A stretch of DNA of 64,000 bases, taken from the NCBI GenBank assembly GCA_902599335.1, contig CACKFA010000001.1:62001-126000 (forward strand). The letters are read 5' to 3'. Numbering within the stretch: position 1 is the stretch's first letter; each line of letters opens with the position of its first letter. Shown here piece after piece: positions 16,389-26,221 of this stretch. Source of the stretch: an uncultured Pelagibacteraceae bacterium (lineage in GTDB: Bacteria; Pseudomonadota; Alphaproteobacteria; Pelagibacterales; Pelagibacteraceae). The translations under genes and the position numbers were made by a program. The notes below the pieces were generated by a model, which did no database searches, had not been told where the DNA came from, and saw nothing but the letters and a program-made list of their open reading frames with translations.

Positions 16389-17650
16389 TGTCAGAAACTG
16401 AGATTAAAGTACCTAATATTGGAGATTTTAAAGATGTTGAGGTTATTGAGGTATTAGTTACAGAAGGTCAATCAATTAAAAAAAATGATGCTCTAATAAC
16501 AATCGAAAGTGATAAATCTAGTGTAGAAATACCATCAAATTTAGAAGGTAAAATTAAAAATTTAAAAATAAAAGTAGGAGACAAAGTTTCTGAGGGCGAC
16601 TTAATTTTAACTATAGAAAGTGATTTAAAAGTTAAAAAGCAAGAGGTTAAAGAAAAACCAGAAATTGAAAAAGAGTCAAAAAATATTGAGGTAATAAAAC
16701 CTGAAATCCAAGAAAAAACATTTTCTAAAAATAATTTTTCAGACATTTCATCTGCAAGTCCAAAAGCTAGAAAATTTGCTAGAGAACTTGGTGTAGATAT
16801 TAATCAAGTAGCGGGAAGTCAGAAAGATGGCAGAGTTGTTGAAGATGATATTAAAAAATTTGTTTCATCTAATTCAAAAAACAACGTTGTAGTAAAAGAT
16901 AGTAAACCAGATAAAATTAAAAACGAATTTGAACATTCTGATTTTGGTGAAATAGAAATTAAAGACATACCAAGAGTAAAAAAATTATCATCAAAATATC
17001 TTACAAATTCATGGACAACAATTCCTCATGTTACAAATCACGATGAAGCCGACATAACAGAGATGGAAAGTTTTAGAAGTTCCTTAACCGATATGTATAC
17101 TGGAGAAAAAATTAAAATTACACCTCTAGCATTTATAATAAAGGCTTTAGTTGCATCTCTAAAGAAATTTCCTAGCTTTAATTCCTCTATTGACGAAATT
17201 GAGACTGGAAAAATGACTTTAAAAAAATATTACCATATTGGGATAGCAGTTGATACGCCAAATGGATTGATGGTTCCAAAAATAAGAAATGCAAATAACA
17301 AAAAAATTTCTCTGATAAGTAAAGAGTTAAAAGAGGTAAGTGAACTTTGTAGAAATTTAAAAATTGATAAAAAAGAATTGTTTGGTGGCTCGATGACAAT
17401 TACGAGTTTAGGTGGTATAGGAGGTTCTTTTTTTACACCTATAATTAATTATCCTGAAGTTGCTATATTAGGAGTAGGAAGATCAGAAAAAAAACAAATT
17501 TTTATGAATGGTAAGTTTCAAACCAGGATTATGCTCCCAATTTCTTTATCTTATGATCACAGAATTATTGATGGTGCAGAAGCAGCTAGGTTTAATAATG
17601 ATCTAAAAGAAAACTTAGGCAAAAATTTTGCTTATAAACTAGCTGTCTAA
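16388..17650 (+). CDS. aceF: Dihydrolipoamide acetyltransferase, pyruvate dehydrogenase E2
   Basis: E2 moves the acetyl group from lipoyl-lysine to CoA and forms the complex core. The domain order is one lipoyl domain (residues 1-76, lysine 43 in IESDKSSVEIP), a charged linker, a peripheral subunit-binding domain (SASPKARKFARELGVD... about 119-155), then the catalytic domain with LSYDHRIIDGAEAARF at about 388-403 carrying the active-site histidine. The lipoyl domain is very like the one fused to AceE. The 420-residue length suits a single-lipoyl E2. Translation is probably coupled to aceE by the one-base overlap. Confidence 0.95.
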   Translation: MSETEIKVPNIGDFKDVEVIEVLVTEGQSIKKNDALITIESDKSSVEIPSNLEGKIKNLKIKVGDKVSEGDLILTIESDLKVKKQEVKEKPEIEKESKNIEVIKPEIQEKTFSKNNFSDISSASPKARKFARELGVDINQVAGSQKDGRVVEDDIKKFVSSNSKNNVVVKDSKPDKIKNEFEHSDFGEIEIKDIPRVKKLSSKYLTNSWTTIPHVTNHDEADITEMESFRSSLTDMYTGEKIKITPLAFIIKALVASLKKFPSFNSSIDEIETGKMTLKKYYHIGIAVDTPNGLMVPKIRNANNKKISLISKELKEVSELCRNLKIDKKELFGGSMTITSLGGIGGSFFTPIINYPEVAILGVGRSEKKQIFMNGKFQTRIMLPISLSYDHRIIDGAEAARFNNDLKENLGKNFAYKLAV

Positions 17651-17656
17651 TTAAAA

Positions 17657-18550
17657 ATGAGTAAATCCATATCATTATTTAGTGCCTTATTGTGCACTTT
17701 CATTTGGGGAACAACTTTTATTGCCCAAGACACAGGCATGGATAATATTGGCCCTTTTACATTTAATGCTGTGAGGTTTTTTGTTGGTTTTTTAGCCATA
17801 ACTCCGCTTTTGATTTTGTTTGAATTAAAAAATTTTAAATCAGAATTTAAATTAGATAAAAAAACTTTCATAATTTATTCATTGTTAATTGGAATTTCTT
17901 TATTTTTAGGCTCTGCACTTCAACAAGTTGCTTTGCTTTATACAGATGTTGCAAATGCTGCTTTTTTTACAATTTTTTATGTGCCAATGGTACCGATTAT
18001 CATTTTTTTGTTTGGTAAAAAATCAATGCATTGGAGTGTATGGCCTTCTGTAATTCTATGTTTAATTGGAGGATATTTATTAACAAATTTTCATGATGCA
18101 ACAGTAAGATTAGGAGATACTTTAGTTGTTCTAGGAGCTTTATTTTGGAGCACTCATATTATTTTTACTGGGATCATTATAACTAAATACAATCTTCCAC
18201 TTACCTTAGGAGCTGCACAGACTTTAATTGTGGCTATTTTTTCATTTATAATTGGAATTATTTATGAAGAATTTATTTTAAGTAATATTTTAATGGAAAT
18301 TTATTCAATTTTATATGCAGGTATATTATCTGGCGGATTTGCATTTGTTCTACAAATTTATGCACAAAGAAATATTACACCTGCACCAGCAGCTATTATA
18401 TTTTCACTTGAAGGTGTATTTGCGACTATAGCTGCTTGGTTTATTTTAAATCAAATTCTAGATGTTAATAATTTACTTGGATGCTTTTTTATTCTATGCG
18501 GAGTTCTTTTATCTCAATTACTGCCTTTAATTAAAAAGAAATATACTTAA
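17657..18550 (+). CDS. EamA-family (DMT) transporter
   Basis: The 297-residue protein has about ten hydrophobic helices in two EamA repeats, beginning SLFSALLCTFIWGTTFIAQD, a typical first helix of RhaT/EamA exporters. The substrate is unknown; relatives export metabolites or amino acids. It starts six bases after the aceF stop and may be read through from aceEF. Its stop overlaps the end of the convergent uppP gene by four bases. Confidence 0.88.
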   Translation: MSKSISLFSALLCTFIWGTTFIAQDTGMDNIGPFTFNAVRFFVGFLAITPLLILFELKNFKSEFKLDKKTFIIYSLLIGISLFLGSALQQVALLYTDVANAAFFTIFYVPMVPIIIFLFGKKSMHWSVWPSVILCLIGGYLLTNFHDATVRLGDTLVVLGALFWSTHIIFTGIIITKYNLPLTLGAAQTLIVAIFSFIIGIIYEEFILSNILMEIYSILYAGILSGGFAFVLQIYAQRNITPAPAAIIFSLEGVFATIAAWFILNQILDVNNLLGCFFILCGVLLSQLLPLIKKKYT

Positions 18551-19311
18551 TAAACTAAACTAAATAAAATCAAAGCAATTATTATTCTATAAATTACAAA
18601 CGCATTCATTGAAAATTTATTTATATAAATTAAAAAGAATTTAACTGTTAGGAAAGAAAAAATAAAAGAAGATATAATTGCGATAACAACTAAGTAATTA
18701 AACTGAATTGATTGTTCAAAAACATCTTTTAAACTTAAGACACTAGCTCCAGCTAATGCTGGGATTGAAAGTAAAAAAGATATCTTACTTGAATCTACTC
18801 TATTAAATTTTAAAATTCTCGCAGCTGTTATAGTAATTCCTGCCCTACTCACTCCGGGTACAAGAGAGAAAATTTGGAAAACACCTATAAATATTATTGA
18901 CTGAAAATTTAAATTTGAGGAAATTTTTTTATCAAATCGATTTTTGTCTGAGATGTATAAAATAATTGCGAATATTAAAGTAGTCCAAGCAATGACTTCT
19001 AAATTTCTTAACTGATAAATTAAATTTGTACTATAAAGTATGTATCCAACAATTATTAATGGAATAGATCCTAATACAATTAAATTTAAAATTCTTTTAT
19101 TTTTTCTGATATCAAACAATTCATCTTTAAAAAAATAAATTATAGCTATTAGTGAACCTAGATGGAGGCTGATATCAATAAGCAAAGAACTAGATTTAAA
19201 TTCATATAAAGTAGAAACCAAAATTAAATGAGCAGAAGAACTAATAGGAAGAAATTCAGATATTCCTTGAATTGCGGAGAGAATTAAAACTTCTATAATA
19301 TTTTGAAACAT
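18547..19311 (-). CDS. uppP: Undecaprenyl-diphosphatase UppP (BacA type)
   Basis: This inner-membrane enzyme dephosphorylates undecaprenyl diphosphate to recycle the lipid carrier for peptidoglycan and O-antigen. The two signature loops are visible: AIQGISEFLPISSSAHLIL (residues ~14-32) and VPGVSRAGITITAARI in the second half. The 254-residue length is slightly shorter than the ~270 of E. coli BacA. It converges with the DMT gene and is divergent from gltD across a 183-base gap. Confidence 0.93.
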   Translation of the reverse strand: MFQNIIEVLILSAIQGISEFLPISSSAHLILVSTLYEFKSSSLLIDISLHLGSLIAIIYFFKDELFDIRKNKRILNLIVLGSIPLIIVGYILYSTNLIYQLRNLEVIAWTTLIFAIILYISDKNRFDKKISSNLNFQSIIFIGVFQIFSLVPGVSRAGITITAARILKFNRVDSSKISFLLSIPALAGASVLSLKDVFEQSIQFNYLVVIAIISSFIFSFLTVKFFLIYINKFSMNAFVIYRIIIALILFSLVY

Positions 19312-19418
19312 TGTTTCTTCGTAACTTATAAAGTATTTATTTAAAACAATTCGATTTAAGCATAATAGCTATGCAATAATTAAAAACGTGTTAATTGGCG
19401 GTAATAATTTAAAAATTA

Positions 19419-19437
19419 AGGTCAATATATATGACCT
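19419..19437. promoter_or_regulatory. Inverted repeat (candidate operator) upstream of gltD-gltB
   Basis: AGGTCA and TGACCT are exact reverse complements separated by seven A/T bases (centre-to-centre 13), a layout typical of a dimeric regulator site. It lies 58 bases before the gltD ATG within the gap shared with uppP. The regulator cannot be named. Confidence 0.45.
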
Positions 19438-19494
19438 ATTTTATGCTTTATATACATAAATCAGGGTATATTTTGCCAAAACTTAAATAATATT

Positions 19495-20934
19495 ATGCCA
19501 GATAAAATGCTTAAATTTGTTAAAATAGGTCAACAAACTCCACCTAAAAGAGAAGTTGATACGAGAAAGAAAGATTTTAATGAAATTTATGACGAGTATA
19601 TTAATGAAAAAGCCAAAGAACAGTCGAGTAGGTGCTCGCAATGTGGAGTACCTTTTTGCCAAGTTCATTGTCCTTTAAGTAATAACATTCCAGATTGGCT
19701 TAAACTGACAGCAGAGGGAAGATTAAAAGAGGCGTATGAATTATCCCAAAGCACAAACAATATGCCTGAAGTGTGTGGCCGAATTTGCCCCCAAGATAGA
19801 TTATGCGAGGGAAATTGTGTAATTGAACAGTCTGGTCATGGAACAGTAACTATTGGATCAGTAGAAAAATATATTACAGATAATGCTTGGGCTCAGGGTT
19901 GGGTAAAACCAATTAAAGTAACGAATGAAAAAAATCAAAGCGTAGGAATTATAGGAGCAGGTCCTGCTGGTTTAGCTGCTGCAGAACAATTAAGAAAAAA
20001 TGGATATAAAATTACTGTCTACGATAGATATGATAGAGCAGGAGGATTATTAATTTATGGAATTCCAAATTTTAAATTAGAAAAAGAAGTTGTAGAGCGA
20101 AGAACAAAACTCTTAAAGGATGGAGGAATTGAATTTGTTCAAAATTTTGAAGTTGGTAAGGATGCAAGCCTAGACCAATTGAGAAAAAAACACGATGCAA
20201 TTTTAATTGCTACAGGGGTTTATAAAGCAAGAGAAGTAAACTTACCTGGAAATGATCTTGATAATATTTTTCCTGCAATGGATTTTTTAACAGCATCTAA
20301 TAAAAAAGGTCTAGGAGATGATGTTGAGTTGTTTGATAAGGGAATTTTAAACGCAGAAGGTAAAGATGTTGTTGTAATCGGTGGAGGTGACACAGCAATG
20401 GATTGTGTAAGAACTTCTATAAGACAGAAGGCAAAATCTGTTAAATGTTTGTATAGAAGAGATAAAGAAAATATGCCAGGATCTGCTAGAGAAGTTGCAA
20501 ACGCAGAAGAAGAAGGCGTTGAGTTTGTTTGGTTATCAAGTCCTAAAGAATTTAAGGGTAAAAATAAAGTAGAAAAAATAATTGTAGATCAAATTAAATT
20601 AGGTGATCCAGATGAGACAGGAAGAAGAAAGCCACAAGTGCAAGAAGGTTCAAATTACGAAACAAAAGCAGATATGGTCATCAAAGCACTAGGTTTTGAT
20701 CCTGAGGATTTACCAAATTTATTTGACAGTAGTGAATTACAAGTAACAAAGTGGGGAACTATTAAAACAGATTTTGATACTATGGAAACAAATATAAAAG
20801 GAGTTTTTGCAGCTGGTGATATAGTTAGAGGAGCTTCATTAGTTGTTTGGGCGATAAAAGATGGAAGAGATGCAGCAGCTTCAATTAAAACTTATCTAGA
20901 GAGTAAATCTAAAGTGGAAAAAAGAGTGGCTTAA
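19495..20934 (+). CDS. gltD: Glutamate synthase (NADPH) small subunit
   Basis: The beta subunit takes electrons from NADPH through FAD to the iron-sulfur centres of GltBD. N-terminal cysteine clusters (CSQCGVPFCQVHCP, CGRICPQDRLCEGNC) are followed by the FAD Rossmann motif GIIGAGPAGLAAAEQL and the NADPH motif VVVIGGGDTAMDC, then GVFAAGDIVRGASLVVWA. The length of 479 residues is normal. It precedes gltB, the reverse of the E. coli gltBD order, and its TAA overlaps the gltB ATG by one base. Confidence 0.96.
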   Translation: MPDKMLKFVKIGQQTPPKREVDTRKKDFNEIYDEYINEKAKEQSSRCSQCGVPFCQVHCPLSNNIPDWLKLTAEGRLKEAYELSQSTNNMPEVCGRICPQDRLCEGNCVIEQSGHGTVTIGSVEKYITDNAWAQGWVKPIKVTNEKNQSVGIIGAGPAGLAAAEQLRKNGYKITVYDRYDRAGGLLIYGIPNFKLEKEVVERRTKLLKDGGIEFVQNFEVGKDASLDQLRKKHDAILIATGVYKAREVNLPGNDLDNIFPAMDFLTASNKKGLGDDVELFDKGILNAEGKDVVVIGGGDTAMDCVRTSIRQKAKSVKCLYRRDKENMPGSAREVANAEEEGVEFVWLSSPKEFKGKNKVEKIIVDQIKLGDPDETGRRKPQVQEGSNYETKADMVIKALGFDPEDLPNLFDSSELQVTKWGTIKTDFDTMETNIKGVFAAGDIVRGASLVVWAIKDGRDAAASIKTYLESKSKVEKRVA

Positions 20935-23900
20935 TGGAAAATTATAAAAAAAACCTTCATCTTTTAAAAGAAAATAATGTTTATTCAGAAGACATGGAGC
21001 ACGATGCTTGTGGTGTTGGTATAATTGCATCAACAGAAGGTAAAAAATCTCGTAAAGTTGTAGAGTATGGTATTGAAGCATTAAAAGCAGTTTGGCATAG
21101 AGGCGCTGTAGATGCCGATGGAAAAACTGGTGATGGAGCTGGAATTCATGTTGAAATACCAAAAGATTTCTTCATTGAAAAGATTGAAGTGACAGGACAC
21201 ACATATGACAATTCTGAAATATGTGTGGGCATGATATTTCTACCTCGGAATGATTACGCAGCACAAGAAAGTTGCAAAACTATTGTTGAAAGTGAATTAA
21301 CAAAAAACGATTTTAGTATTTATGGCTGGAGACAAGTTCCAGTTAATCCAAAAGTTTTAGGAGAAAAAGCATTCCAAACAATGCCTGAAATTATTCAAGT
21401 ATTGTTTAAACCTTATGATCCAGAATTAACAAATAAAGATTTAGAAAGAAAAATTTATGAAACTAGAAGAAAGATAGAAAATGAAGCTTTTAAAAAGTCT
21501 TTAAACAATTTTTATATTTGTTCATTGAGTTCTAAATCTATCATTTACAAGGGAATGTTTTTAGCTGAAGCTATCTCAGATTTCTACCTTGATCTAAAAG
21601 ATGAGAGATTTGTTTCAAGGTTTGCTATTTTTCATCAAAGATTTTCAACAAACACAGCACCTAGTTGGAATTTAGCTCAACCCTTTAGAGCTATAGCGCA
21701 TAATGGAGAAATTAATACTTATAGAGGAAATAAAAATTGGATGAAAGTTCATGAACAAGAGATGAACAGCCCCCTTTTTGACGATGTTGAGAACTTAAAA
21801 CCTGTTATACAACAGGGAGCATCAGACTCTGCTGCATTAGACAATGTTTTTGAATTATTAAATATATCTGGTCAGCCTGCGCCTTTGGCGAAGCTTATGC
21901 TAGTTCCAGACGCATGGTCTAAAAAAAATAAAACTCTACCAAAAGATCACCAACAATTATTTAATTTTTTAAACAGTACTATGGAGCCATGGGACGGACC
22001 AGCTGCTATTGCTGGAACTGATAACGAGTGGGTTATAGCCGCAAATGATAGAAATGGATTAAGACCTTTAAGATACGCAATTACAAAAGACAAATTATTA
22101 TTTGCAGGTTCTGAAACAGGAATGATTGAATTAAATGAAAAAAGAATTTTGTCAAAGGGAAGATTGGGTCCTGGGGAAATAATTGGAGTTAGAATAGAAA
22201 AAGGAAAAGTATTTACTAATAAGCAAATAAAAGATTATTTAGCGAAAGAATATAAACACTTTAATTCACAAATTATCGACCTAGATGACAAGTTAACCAT
22301 TTCAGATGAAAAAAATTTTTTTTCGGGAGATGATTTAAGAAGAAGGCAATATACTTTTGGAATAAGTTTAGAAGACCTTGAGCTCATACTGCATCCTATG
22401 GCAGAAGATGCTAAAGAAGCAACTGGATCTATGGGGGACGATACACCATTGGCTGTTTTGTCAGATAGGTATAGACCTTTATACCATTTTTTTAGACAGA
22501 ATTTTAGTCAAGTCACAAACCCGCCAATAGACTCTTTAAGAGAAAACAAAGTTATGAGTTTGAAAACAAGATTTGGAAATCTTGGAAATATTTTAAATTT
22601 TGATAATTTAACAAAGCAAAATATTTATGTTTTAAATAGTCCAATATTATCAAATTCTCAGTTTGAAAAATTTATAAATTTTTTTGGCAACAATTCATCT
22701 ATAATTGATTGTACTTTTTCTGAGGAAGAAACTTTATTTGATTCAATTAAAAAAATTCAAAAAGAAGCTGAAATTGCAGTAAGACAGGGAGTTACTCAAT
22801 TGATCTTAAGTGACAAAGAGCTTTCTAACTTAAAACTTCCAATACCAATGCTTTTAGCAGTTGGATCAATTAATTCATTCCTTATTGAAAAAAAACTAAG
22901 AGGATATGTATCAATAAATGTTCAATCTGGAGAGGCTTTAGATACACACTCTTTTGCAACATTAATAGGAGTTGGAGCAACTACTGTAAATCCATATTTA
23001 GCATTTGATAGTTTATTTCAGCGTCATGAAAAGAAATTATTTGGTCAATTTAGCTTTGATGAATGCGTAGAGAGATACATAAAATCAGTAAACGCAGGTT
23101 TATTAAAGATCATGTCTAAGATGGGTATTTCAGTTCTAAGTTCTTATAGAGGTGGATGTAACTTTGAAACCGTAGGTTTAAGTAGAACAATTGTTGCAGA
23201 TTATTTTCCAGGAGTTGTCTCTAAAATTTCAGGTATTGGACTTACGGGTATAGAGAAAAAAATCAGAGAAATCCATAAAGAGGCATTTGAAAGTTCTGAA
23301 ACTATATTGCCGATAGGCGGTATATATAGATATCGTAAAAATGGCGAAACTCATCAATATCAAGGAAGATTAATTCATTTACTTCAAAGTGCAGTAGGAT
23401 CTAATTCTTATGAAGCTTATAAAAGATATGTGGATGGGATATACAGTTTACCACCTATTAATCTTAGAGACTTAATTGATTTCAGAGAAAAAAAATTAAG
23501 TGGGCCAATAGATATTTCTGAGGTTGAGCCAATAGAAAATATTTTGAAAAGATTTGGAAGTGGGAGCATGTCTCATGGAGCCTTATCTAAAGAGGCACAT
23601 GAAACATTGGCAACTGGTATGAATAGGATCAAAGGTGCCTCATGTAGCGGTGAAGGCGGTGAAGACGCAACTAGATTTAAAGTTTTAGATAATGGTGACA
23701 GCGCAAACTCAAGAGTAAAACAAATAGCTTCTGCAAGATTTGGAGTTACAGTTAATTATCTTAATAATTGTAATGAGATAGAAATTAAAATTGCACAAGG
23801 CGCTAAGCCTGGTGAGGGAGGCCAGTTACCAGGATTTAAAGTTACAGAGGAGATTGCTAAACTTAGACATTCGACTCCTGGAGTTACTTTAATATCACCA

Positions 23901-25439
23901 CCACCACATCATGATATTTATTCAATCGAAGATCTTGCACAACTAATTTATGATTTAAAACAGATAAATCCTAAAGCAAGAATTGGAGTTAAGCTTGTTG
24001 CTTCCTCTGGAGTAGGAACAATTGCAGCTGGTGTAGCTAAAGCAAAAGCAGATATAATATTAATTTCTGGACATAATGGTGGAACAGGAGCAACACCACA
24101 GACTAGTGTTAAGTATGTTGGAATACCATGGGAAATGGGTTTGACGGAAGCAAACCAAGTATTAACTTTAAATAATCTTAGACATAAAGTTACATTAAGA
24201 ACAGACGGTGGAATTAAAACTGGAAGAGATGTGGTGATAGCTGCAATGATGGGTGCTGAAGAATATGGTGTTGCTACTACAGCATTAGTTGCAATGGGAT
24301 GTATAATGGTAAGGCAGTGTCATTCAAATACATGTCCTGTAGGCGTTTGCACTCAAGATGAAAAGCTTAGAGAAAAGTTTACTGGAACTCCAGAAAAAGT
24401 AGTTAATTTGTTCACATTTATAGCCAGTGAAGTAAGAGAAATACTAGCAAATTTAGGCTTTAAATCATTAAATGAAGTGATTGGTAGGACAGACTTGTTA
24501 AAACAGGTTAGTAAGGGTTCTCCAAATTTAGACGATTTAGATTTAAATCCTTTATTTGTTCAAGCTGATACTGGAAATAATCCAAGGTATTGTGAGGATC
24601 AAAAAATAAATAGTGTACCAGATACTCTTGACCAACAAATTTGGCCAGAAATTGAACAAGCTTTAGATAATTCTGAAAAAATTGAGAAAGAATATCAAAT
24701 AAAAAATACTCATAGGGCAGTTGGCACAAGAATTTCTCATCATTTGTATAAAAAATATGGTTATGAAAAACTTGATGAAAACTTTTTAGTTTTAAATTTT
24801 AAAGGATCAGCAGGTCAATCATTTGGTGCATTTTCTTCTAAAGGTTTGAAACTTGTATTAAAGGGAGATGCAAATGATTATGTTGGTAAAGGTTTGTCAG
24901 GAGCTACTATTTCAATAAAATTACCTGAAGAGAGCAATTTAGTTTCAAATGAGAATACAATTTTAGGAAATACTGTTCTTTACGGAGCTACTTCAGGAAA
25001 ACTTTTTGCTGCTGGCCAAGCTGGTGAAAGATTTTCAGTTAGAAATTCTGGTGCAGTTACAGTAATTGAAGGATGTGATTCTAATGGATGTGAATATATG
25101 ACTGGTGGAACTGTAGTAATTTTAGGAGATGTTGGTGATAATTTTGCAGCTGGTATGACAGGTGGAATGGCCTTTATATATGACAAATCTCAACAATTTG
25201 AAAAGAAAGTAAATCCAGAATCAGTAGTTTGGCAAAATGTAGAGACAGATTATTGGAAAGAATATTTAAAAAATTTAGTCAGTGAGCACTTTAAAGAAAC
25301 TGATTCTCAATTATCGAAAAAAATAATTGAAAACTTTGATGATGAAGTAAATAATTTTGTTCAGGTATGTCCTAAAGAAATGTTGGATAAATTAAAAAAT
25401 CCGATTACTTTAAAAAAAGATATAAAAAAAGTTAGCTAA
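20934..25439 (+). CDS. gltB: Glutamate synthase (NADPH) large subunit
   Basis: GltB converts glutamine plus 2-oxoglutarate to two glutamates. The N-terminal class II amidotransferase domain has its nucleophile at Cys26 in EHDACGVG, implying removal of a 25-residue propeptide. The central domain and the FMN synthase domain follow, with the 3Fe-4S motif CHSNTCPVGVC, and a C-terminal glycine-rich beta-helix (GNTVLYGATSGKLFAAG). At 1501 residues it is full length. Its stop overlaps the end of the convergent hydrolase gene by four bases. It completes nitrogen assimilation together with GltD. Confidence 0.97.
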   Translation: MENYKKNLHLLKENNVYSEDMEHDACGVGIIASTEGKKSRKVVEYGIEALKAVWHRGAVDADGKTGDGAGIHVEIPKDFFIEKIEVTGHTYDNSEICVGMIFLPRNDYAAQESCKTIVESELTKNDFSIYGWRQVPVNPKVLGEKAFQTMPEIIQVLFKPYDPELTNKDLERKIYETRRKIENEAFKKSLNNFYICSLSSKSIIYKGMFLAEAISDFYLDLKDERFVSRFAIFHQRFSTNTAPSWNLAQPFRAIAHNGEINTYRGNKNWMKVHEQEMNSPLFDDVENLKPVIQQGASDSAALDNVFELLNISGQPAPLAKLMLVPDAWSKKNKTLPKDHQQLFNFLNSTMEPWDGPAAIAGTDNEWVIAANDRNGLRPLRYAITKDKLLFAGSETGMIELNEKRILSKGRLGPGEIIGVRIEKGKVFTNKQIKDYLAKEYKHFNSQIIDLDDKLTISDEKNFFSGDDLRRRQYTFGISLEDLELILHPMAEDAKEATGSMGDDTPLAVLSDRYRPLYHFFRQNFSQVTNPPIDSLRENKVMSLKTRFGNLGNILNFDNLTKQNIYVLNSPILSNSQFEKFINFFGNNSSIIDCTFSEEETLFDSIKKIQKEAEIAVRQGVTQLILSDKELSNLKLPIPMLLAVGSINSFLIEKKLRGYVSINVQSGEALDTHSFATLIGVGATTVNPYLAFDSLFQRHEKKLFGQFSFDECVERYIKSVNAGLLKIMSKMGISVLSSYRGGCNFETVGLSRTIVADYFPGVVSKISGIGLTGIEKKIREIHKEAFESSETILPIGGIYRYRKNGETHQYQGRLIHLLQSAVGSNSYEAYKRYVDGIYSLPPINLRDLIDFREKKLSGPIDISEVEPIENILKRFGSGSMSHGALSKEAHETLATGMNRIKGASCSGEGGEDATRFKVLDNGDSANSRVKQIASARFGVTVNYLNNCNEIEIKIAQGAKPGEGGQLPGFKVTEEIAKLRHSTPGVTLISPPPHHDIYSIEDLAQLIYDLKQINPKARIGVKLVASSGVGTIAAGVAKAKADIILISGHNGGTGATPQTSVKYVGIPWEMGLTEANQVLTLNNLRHKVTLRTDGGIKTGRDVVIAAMMGAEEYGVATTALVAMGCIMVRQCHSNTCPVGVCTQDEKLREKFTGTPEKVVNLFTFIASEVREILANLGFKSLNEVIGRTDLLKQVSKGSPNLDDLDLNPLFVQADTGNNPRYCEDQKINSVPDTLDQQIWPEIEQALDNSEKIEKEYQIKNTHRAVGTRISHHLYKKYGYEKLDENFLVLNFKGSAGQSFGAFSSKGLKLVLKGDANDYVGKGLSGATISIKLPEESNLVSNENTILGNTVLYGATSGKLFAAGQAGERFSVRNSGAVTVIEGCDSNGCEYMTGGTVVILGDVGDNFAAGMTGGMAFIYDKSQQFEKKVNPESVVWQNVETDYWKEYLKNLVSEHFKETDSQLSKKIIENFDDEVNNFVQVCPKEMLDKLKNPITLKKDIKKVS

Positions 25440-26179
25440 ATTAATAATTTAAGCTCTTTTAAAATTATATTTAACCATTTTTTATTTGATAAACTGTGAT
25501 CACCTTTTTTTATAATATTTAATTTTTTCTTAGCGCTTGGAAATAATTTTAAAACTTTTCTTGAATATGAGACAGGAACAGCCTCATCTTTTTCACCATG
25601 CACCATTGTAACTTTAATATTTGAATTAATTTTTTTATTTAAGACTTTATTTTTTCTTCCATCTTTTATTAATTGTAGAGTTATTGGATATTCATAATTA
25701 CCATGCTTTAATTGATAAATGCCCTTACGTATTGTTTCCTCTTTCATTTTTTTAGTAAATTTTTTCCACATTAAATTTTCTAAAAATTCAGGAGCAGCCC
25801 CTATTCCTAAAAATCCTTTAATTTGTTTTTTGAAAATTTTGAATTGATTTAGTGAAATCCATGCGCCCATACTTGAACCAATTAGTACAAATTCTTTTTT
25901 TTTAACGTATTTTTTTATTAAAATTGACGTCTCTTTACTCCATTTTGAAATATTTCCATTTACAAATTTTCCAGAAGATTTCCCATGACCAGAGTACTCA
26001 AGTGCTAAAAAACTTATTTTATTTTTTTTAGCAAATTTCAAAAATGCATTTGGTTTTTTGCCTTCAAGATCTGACATAAAACCATGCAAAAAAACTATAA
26101 AAGAACTATTCCTAAAAGTTTTGGAAATATATCTAATTTTCTTTGTATTTGATATTTGATGAAATCTGAAATTTGCCAT
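25436..26179 (-). CDS. Alpha/beta hydrolase
   Basis: The 247-residue soluble hydrolase has nucleophile elbow GSSMG (serine near residue 102), an acid in HGEKDEAVP and a histidine in KKGDHSLSN, a full catalytic triad. An HGF loop (VFLHGFMSDLEGKK) forms the oxyanion region. Close relatives are annotated as carboxylesterases or serine aminopeptidase-like proteins; the substrate is not evident. It is divergent from the glycosyltransferase gene with 42 bases between start codons. Confidence 0.83.
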   Translation of the reverse strand: MANFRFHQISNTKKIRYISKTFRNSSFIVFLHGFMSDLEGKKPNAFLKFAKKNKISFLALEYSGHGKSSGKFVNGNISKWSKETSILIKKYVKKKEFVLIGSSMGAWISLNQFKIFKKQIKGFLGIGAAPEFLENLMWKKFTKKMKEETIRKGIYQLKHGNYEYPITLQLIKDGRKNKVLNKKINSNIKVTMVHGEKDEAVPVSYSRKVLKLFPSAKKKLNIIKKGDHSLSNKKWLNIILKELKLLI

Positions 26180-26221
26180 AATCGTTTATAAGTTTTGTCT
26201 ATTAATATATAATCATATCAA

